Assembly: GCF_029168945.1 (NCBI RefSeq)
Contig: NC_083602.1
Location: forward strand, 79,566,600 to 79,630,599
Direction of reading: 5' to 3'
DNA: 64,000 nt
Source: Cannabis sativa
Taxonomy: Eukaryota > Streptophyta > Magnoliopsida > Rosales > Cannabaceae
Shown here: one piece after another, positions 57,458 to 64,000 of the stretch
How positions within the stretch are numbered: the first letter of the stretch is position 1
Layout: every line of letters begins with the position of its first letter
Translations under genes and position numbers: made by a program
Notes under the pieces: generated by a model
Seen by the model: the letters and a program-made list of their open reading frames with translations, nothing else
Database searches by the model: none
What the model was told of the DNA's origin: nothing

Positions 57458-60400
57458 ATCTCCCACTTGGGCTACATATGTTTTCTGATAGTGTGTAACC
57501 TTATAAGCGATTAACTTTTGCTATCATAATTATAGGTATTTCAAAACAATCTCGTCCATTAATTATACTAACATAGGATCAAAGCGGCCTTCCCAACATT
57601 TATCGTAGCTAAACCCATCAATGGTCACGTATATCAATATAACCAAATGACATAGATCAATCATGGATGCGTAGCATGGAAATTACATGCAAATGTGATC
57701 TTAACATGTCTATTTCCAACTGGTCCTCCTTAATTGAGATCAATTCTTTATTAATTCTTTCTAACCTTATACTTAAATCTCAATAGAAAGAATACATTCA
57801 GAGTACTCAAAACTTAAATCCATACTTTATCTGCAGAATCAAACCATAAATATGTATCAGCTTGATAGAACATCTCAAATACAAACTCCCACTAAACCAG
57901 CACAATCTTAAATAATACTATATCCATATATGAGCAATAAGCTCCTGAAAAGCCTTTAGTGGTATATTCTTAATGATCCAGATCACACAAAATATGGTGT
58001 TTGTCCTTATTATGTTCTATGGACACCTTATTACTCTGAACTTTATTTTAATAACAATTAGCTCAAAGTCAATGTGCCTTTGACCTTATAGAGTTCATGT
58101 TGTTATTAAAATGCAACCTGATTGATTTATTGTCACAAAATATATCTTTAATAGCTTTCAATACCATTCTTAATTTTTTTTTTCAGCCATATGTGACAAA
58201 AAATCTCACAACTAAAAGCTTTATAAGATCAGAATCAGAAATCTTAATGATCTCCAAACATTTTCTGTTTTCTGATTTCCGATAAGTGAACATATAGTAT
58301 TTTGTTCTCCTTAAATTCCTTATAGCTTATTTGGCTGCATACCGAAAGTTCCTTATATGGTTACTTAAATATCTATCCAACATTCTTAATATGTATAAGT
58401 ACAAATACATACATGCTTGAGCATATATTAGATTCCAATGTAAATTAAAAATCTTCTATATTTCTTGAATTCTAAGGTTGCTTTTAGGGCAATAATTTAG
58501 ACACCTTATTTTCTTTAGCTACAAGCTTATCACCTGGTATAGTATCTTTCATGCCAAAAATTTTGAATACTTTATTGATATATCTCTTTTGTTATAATTC
58601 AAGAATATTTCAAGAACATTCTCAACATATATTGAATTCCTAATACAAAATGAGTATATCATTAATGGCAAGCAATTGTTCACCAATATAATACCAGGAT
58701 CATATTCTTACTCCCACTGAACCTGTGATATATACACAATCATCAAAAGCTTTTATCTCAATAACCAAATGAGAATACTTAATGAAAATTGTCTAATTAT
58801 TCACGAGAAGCTTACTTGAGTATACACATGGATTTTCCTAATTTGCAAATTATATTCTTTGGATCTTTGGACACAAAGTTTTCTCGTTGCACACATAACT
58901 TTTGTCATCAATATCATTATTGATAAATGACACATTAGTAATCCATTTGATATAACTCAAGACCATAATGAGCAGTCAGTGTCATGCTTGTCTTGAAATA
59001 GTCTTTCAATTAAACCAAAGAAAGTCTATTCAAAATAATAAATATATGCTTTATAAGTAATTCCTTACATGCAAGACATAATGTGCATCTCTCCACATTG
59101 CAATTTGCATCCCTTTTGATTATAAATATTTATTTATAACCAATTAGTTTTACACCTTATAGCAATAGGAAAAATACCAAAACTTTATTGTCTCACATCA
59201 ATTTGTACTCTTTATTTATGATATCAGTCCAGTTTCGAGAGTTGGAACCTTCATGGCATGATAAAAGTTGATTGGATCATCGTCTATCATTCCATTATTT
59301 CCTTATGTCCTTTCTCTCATGGATTTCTTTAATGACACCGACCTTTGAGGTTGTTGAGTTTGATTATCTGAAACATTTACCATATCTTGAATGAGAAGTT
59401 GTTTGATATTGTCTTATCAAGGTTTTGGATTCACTTATTGATCAATGAAAGTCATGAAAACCTAAACATTGTCAAAAGTGATAGTTGGAATTGAGTTTAA
59501 CGTCAATTCCTTCTCAAGAACAATATCTATAATAATTTTATTTCTCTCCCAAACTCAACATCCTCAAAATTATTAAAGTTTCTCGTCTCAAAATTGAACC
59601 ATAATGTGGGATCACAAAAATTGTAGCTTTTTTAATTACTAGAGTATACAGTAAAGTATAGTTCCTTACTATTTTGGAGTTCGTATTCCTTTTATGAGGC
59701 TTATAAGACCTCATCTTAATTGAACATCCACAAATAGAATATATCTATATGTTAGACTATGAGTCTAACCACAACCTTAGTTTATAAATAGTTTTAACTT
59801 ATGCTTTACTTGATACACAGTTCAGAATTTATGTTGTATTCTTAAGTGTTTCTCCCCAAAAAACGAGTTTCATGACGAAGAATGAATTATCACACTTCTA
59901 GTCATGTCCTTAGATAAATGTTAATTACATCTCTCAAATACCCTTCATGTTAGGTTTGCCTAGCATTTTGTATTGAAAGATGAAATTACATTTCTTTAGT
60001 ATTTGTGCAAAATAATCTTAGACGTTATTCACTTGATTCGTCATACCTCCCATGGTAGTGTTAACCATCATAGTTAGTTTCAACGACTTTAATTTTCTTA
60101 CCTAGTTGATTTGTCAACTATGGTTTAAAAATTTAAAAGAAACATCTAAAGATTAATGCCTTATGAACAAAACAAGTTTCATTAGTCTGAAGACAAGATA
60201 CTATTATTGATCATTCCATGAAACCATGAGGAAAGATCTACCAAAATATAGCATAAATTCTTAGATAATTAAACTTTTATTTTGTCGCTTGATTTCTTTA
60301 TGTTTGTTTGTTACCCCTTTACAAAATCTAAAATTTATTAAATCAAGGGATCAAGAATTCTATTAAAAAAAAAGTCCTTCTATTCTCCTTTTGGGAGATA

Positions 60401-60549
60401 TAATCTTAATACTTATACCAAAGTATAATAGAATTTTCATGATTCAATTTATATTTTGTACCATAAGAGAAATTATAAGGTTTCTTTATATGAGGCAAAT
60501 TTCAATAAATTCATAAATTAAAGAGCTAGTAGAACCAATATTAGAAAAG
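57458..60549 (-). pseudogene. Decayed copia pol, minus strand
   Basis: Read on the minus strand, 58,480-58,700 gives an RT segment (INDILIL..., then RYINKVFKIFGMKDTIPGDK with stops), and 59,810-60,010 gives the end of the integrase core (GKPN-KGI-E, then WGETLKN-like). The order, integrase upstream of RT, is that of copia. Many stops and frameshifts break it. The remainder is AT-rich with no recognisable frame. Confidence 0.7.
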
Positions 60550-62785
60550 TGTAAAGCCCGCTTAGTTAATTTGGAAATTATCGGTTAATTATGATTATTT
60601 ATGAAATTATTTATAGCTATTTAAATAATTTATTATACTGTTATTTATGGAGTTCAGAAATGCATGGTTATGTTATTCAGTAGTTTTCATATTTTGCATT
60701 TCCGGTGCCCGGTATTTTGGAACTCGGCGTTTGGCTCAGTAGAAATCATAACTTAGCATCTTATTAGTTTGGGATGGTTTATTAGACATTGGGAATGTCG
60801 GGAATGGCCGAGAATTTAGAAGTTCCCAAAAATACCCTTTAGTATGATTTATGTGGTTTAATGGTGGAGGGGCAAAATGGTCTTTTTGCCCCATTAGTGT
60901 TTTGTCTTATGTGAGTTATTAAATGGAATAAATGTTTATTTTAATTGATTATTTTGGCTGAAATAGATTAATGAAAAAGCTTTCATTTTATTCTTTTTGT
61001 TATTCAAAGTTAAAAAATAGAAAAAAATTGCAAAACTCTCTCTTTCTTTCCTCTCATTTTTGGCCAAGCTTGGGAGCAGCTAGGGCTGGATTTTCTTGAT
61101 GAATTCAAGTTATTTTTAGCAAGATCTAAGTAATCCTAGACAAGGTAAACCTTGCTCTAGCTTCTTTTCATGTTCTTTGAAATTTTGGATGAGTTTTAAT
61201 GTGATGCATGCTTGATTATTTGTTATTGTTGCTGCTGTGATTTTGTTGTTCTTACTGGAATTTAAGCATGTTAATTTGTGGTTATTTAGGTTGTTAGTAA
61301 TGAATGTTAATTGCTTTGCTCAAGTTTGAATTTTTAGCTCAAAATATTGTTTTTCAAAGAGAAATGATTGAATCTGTTGCTGGGTTGTTGTTAATGTTTT
61401 TAGTTGATTTCAGAAGCTATTTTAAGCATGTTTAAGTAGAATTAAGCTGCTTGGTATGCATGTTGTTTAGATTTGCTCAAGTTTGAGTTTAGAACTCAAA
61501 GCTTGAGCTCCAATGGTGATTTTTGTTTCTGTGTATTCTGGGTTGTTTTGAGGCCTTAGAAATGTTCTAGGGAAGGTTTAGAACAGGTCTGGAAAGTTTG
61601 AATCAATTTGGGGTTGAATTGGTTGAGTTATGAAAATTTGATGTTGCTGCCTGCGAGGAACCGGAATTCCGGTTGTGCATCCGGAATTCCGGATGGGCTT
61701 CGAAAATTCCCAGAACCGGAATTCCGGTTGGGCAACCGGTCTGCCGGTTGGGGAATTTTCAGAACCCGTGTTTTTCCTCGTTTTTATGTTTTAAGGGGTA
61801 TTGCCATGCTTTTTATCGATAGGGAAACTTTTAGTTCCTAGTTTAAGTCCCCGGGAAGTGATTTAGCGTGTCACTTATAGCGTTGTGATTTTTATGGTTT
61901 TGGAGCCAGTAATCCGCCGCTCAGCTAAAGTTCCAGTCAGGTTGACCGGCACACCTGAATTCAGAATCCAGGTAAGATTAGTATAACAGTATGCATATGT
62001 AGATTACATGTTTAGCGTGCATGTAGGAAGCCTGTTAGATTACATTAGTTATGTATATTGGCTTCGAACCATCCAACCCTGTCACGTCGGTACAGGCTGG
62101 AGTATGACCAGCAGCCGGAGTATGACCGGTTCGACCGATCAGGCTGACATTTGGTTGGTGGTTCCGTGCTATTGACCTATCCCGTCGGTACAGGCTGGAG
62201 TATGACCAGCAGCCGGAGTATGACCGGTTCGACCGATCAGGAGGATACTTGTCAATAGTACCGTCCCTGTGAACGTTCAAAACTCAGTACCATGTTGGAC
62301 ATGGCAGTAGTGGCTCAGTACCGTGTTGGACACGGCAGTAGCGGGACTCAGTATCGTGTTGGACACGGCAGTTAGAATTATGTATGAGTATTATTATGCT
62401 TTTCTTACTGAGTCTGTCGACTCACAGTTTACGTTTATGTGTAGGTAAAGGCAAGGCTAAAGCTGATGGGCCGTGAGCGAGCTTGTGAAGATTGTACATG
62501 TCGGGGCGGTTAGGCCTGGAGCGTACGATCATCGGGACAGCGAGGCTGATTTTGTAACTGGTCGTTAGACGACATTTATTTTATGTATCAGTTAAACAGT
62601 TAAATCTTTTTGCAAATGATTTTATAATCGGGATCCCGAGTCTTTTGTAATATTATTTTATAAGTTTAATTAAAAAGCGAAAATTTTAATTAATCACGTT
62701 TTTCCATAAACCTCGTTGATTAGCAACGAGGTGCACAGTATGTTTAAAAATCACGTAATACGCCTATGTTAGTTAGGGTGTTACA
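60550..62785 (+). mobile_element. Tekay-type solo LTR S
   Basis: TGTAAAGCCC...GGGTGTTACA, 2236 bp, flanked by AAAAG (60545-60549 and 62786-62790). Close relative of the full-length element's LTRs, with the same order: CCGGAATTCCGG palindromes (61659-61757), 31-nt block (61941-61971) with AG and GTAAG borders, GGTACAGG/GAGTATGACC repeats, GAACGTTC (62271-62278), three TGG-loop hairpins (62290-62372) and the TGAGTC-TGTC-GACTCA hairpin (62409-62424). Inserted in the decayed copia element. Confidence 0.93.
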
Positions 62786-62790
62786 AAAAG

Positions 62791-64000
62791 ACTTTTAAAT
62801 TCTAAATGAACAAGAATGTCCTAATTTATTCAAAATAGAATTCAAAACCAAAACTCATCTAGGTGATGATACTGTATAAGTCTTTTCCAAATCCAAAAAA
62901 TAACGAGTCTTTAACCATAGTTTGAATATCCTTATAGCCTCATATGTAGATGTTTCACTTTTGCCCCTAAAGATGAATCTTTCATCATCACTTCACTTTT
63001 AGTTTCATAGATAACCTTCCATAGTATACTTACATAAGAAATTTCATAAAAAATTACTTATTAAGTATAGTTAGGTACAATAAATTAAATCATTTACAAA
63101 ACAAACCATAGTGAGAAACTTATTTTCATTAGATATGTCTAATGACATACTTGGAACACTTTAACCTTATTTTAATTCCTTTTGTAAAAGTCATAGATAA
63201 TTCCATATCTAAAATCTTTTGCACTTTCTTTAACAGTGTTCCATATGCAACATACTGAATTTTATCTTTGTCCTTATCCTTTCTTTAAACAAGGTAGCTA
63301 AAGAAGCATATTTGCATCTTTCCTTTACTTAAAAATTTATCTCATTGGCATGAGAACTAACTTTATGTTGGTAGATATAACTAAAACATGAGCAAAAAAA
63401 TAGAACAAATAACCAAGTGTTCACAAAAGAATCAACATAACAAAATAAGTTCAAATAATGGCAAATCCCATCTCAAGATACCAAACACACCATTAATATC
63501 AAGTCTTTGGACAGTAATATTAACTGTAAGCGGTACTCTTGTTGTAGCAATCAAATATTGACAATAAATCCTGTCAAACACTTTGTCAATCTTTGGACTG
63601 TACATATTGTTCACATGGAAACCTTATAATTGTCACATATTTATCACCACAAGTATGTGTGCCCTCAAAATAAGTATAATCTTCCTTTGGGCCGATCAAT
63701 ACTTACATGAGAAACACACACACAAACATCTAACATTCCTCATGAGCAATCTACACAAGAGAGGTTGCTTTGGCGACATCATGTTTCAATCAACTCATTT
63801 AGAATGAGAGACAAACTTTAAAATTTTAGTATGCCAAATTTGAACAAAATTGATTCAAATGAGTTTTGACTTTATCTCAATATATAATAACACATCAATC
63901 CCAAATTTAAAATAATAAATACAATAAATATATACTAAATAACATTTTTACCAAATCCTTAATTTCCATATATATATTTAAATAATGAATACAATAATAC
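62791..64000 (-). mobile_element. Continuation of decayed copia element
   Basis: AT-rich sequence on the integrase/gag side of the decayed minus-strand copia. I see no intact frame and no LTR before the window ends; the small open frames at 63432-63807 overlap on opposite strands and match nothing I know. Confidence 0.45.

Overview
The window is nuclear DNA of a flowering plant. It has GT-AG introns, nested LTR retrotransposons of plant lineages (Tat and Tekay-like Ty3/gypsy, Ty1/copia), an L1-type LINE fragment and a chloroplast-derived tRNA piece. The protein of the one intact gene resembles eudicot orthologues. I cannot name the species from sequence alone. About 90% of the window is mobile-element sequence.

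Layout. 1-4950: a Tat-lineage Ty3/gypsy element (broken integrase, repeat-rich 3' UTR, 3' LTR) that carries the 3' end of another gypsy element (LTR 501-1180). 4951-8263: a truncated minus-strand copia element (internal region, primer site, LTR). 8289-13235: a minus-strand gypsy LTR split by two solo LTRs of one Tekay-like superfamily in opposite orientations, each with its own target-site duplication (TSD). 13236-14427, 42152-42919 and 46621-47031 look like parts of one older host element. It was split first by a tandem copia array LTR-internal-LTR-internal-LTR (14433-42146, TSD GTACT) and by a second copia copy (42925-46615). A full-length Tekay-type gypsy element (25175-34604, TSD GTTCT) sits inside the second internal region of the tandem array.

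47050-54300 is the genic island. It holds a plastid-derived trnV-like sequence (47563-47634), an apparently intact 11-exon gene for a secreted GH127/DUF1680 glycoside hydrolase (CDS 48371-52257, 860 aa by my splicing), and a 5'-truncated LINE 0.3 kb downstream on the same strand. 54400-57085 holds a short F-box coding fragment and a possible MULE remnant in AT-rich DNA. 57089-64000 is a decayed minus-strand copia element with recognisable integrase and reverse transcriptase pieces, split by a third Tekay-type solo LTR (60550-62785, TSD AAAAG).

The most notable non-genic signal is in the Tekay-type LTRs. Four LTRs that differ elsewhere share the same sub-structure: CCGG-centred palindromes, a 31-nt block with splice-like borders, an array of hairpins with compensatory changes, a conserved GAACGTTC palindrome and a conserved hairpin before a conserved 3' block. 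This is consistent with a spliced, structured LTR leader. The two LTRs of the full-length element differ mostly at CHG (CAG/CTG/CCG) sites, which may be a base-calling artefact in methylated DNA.
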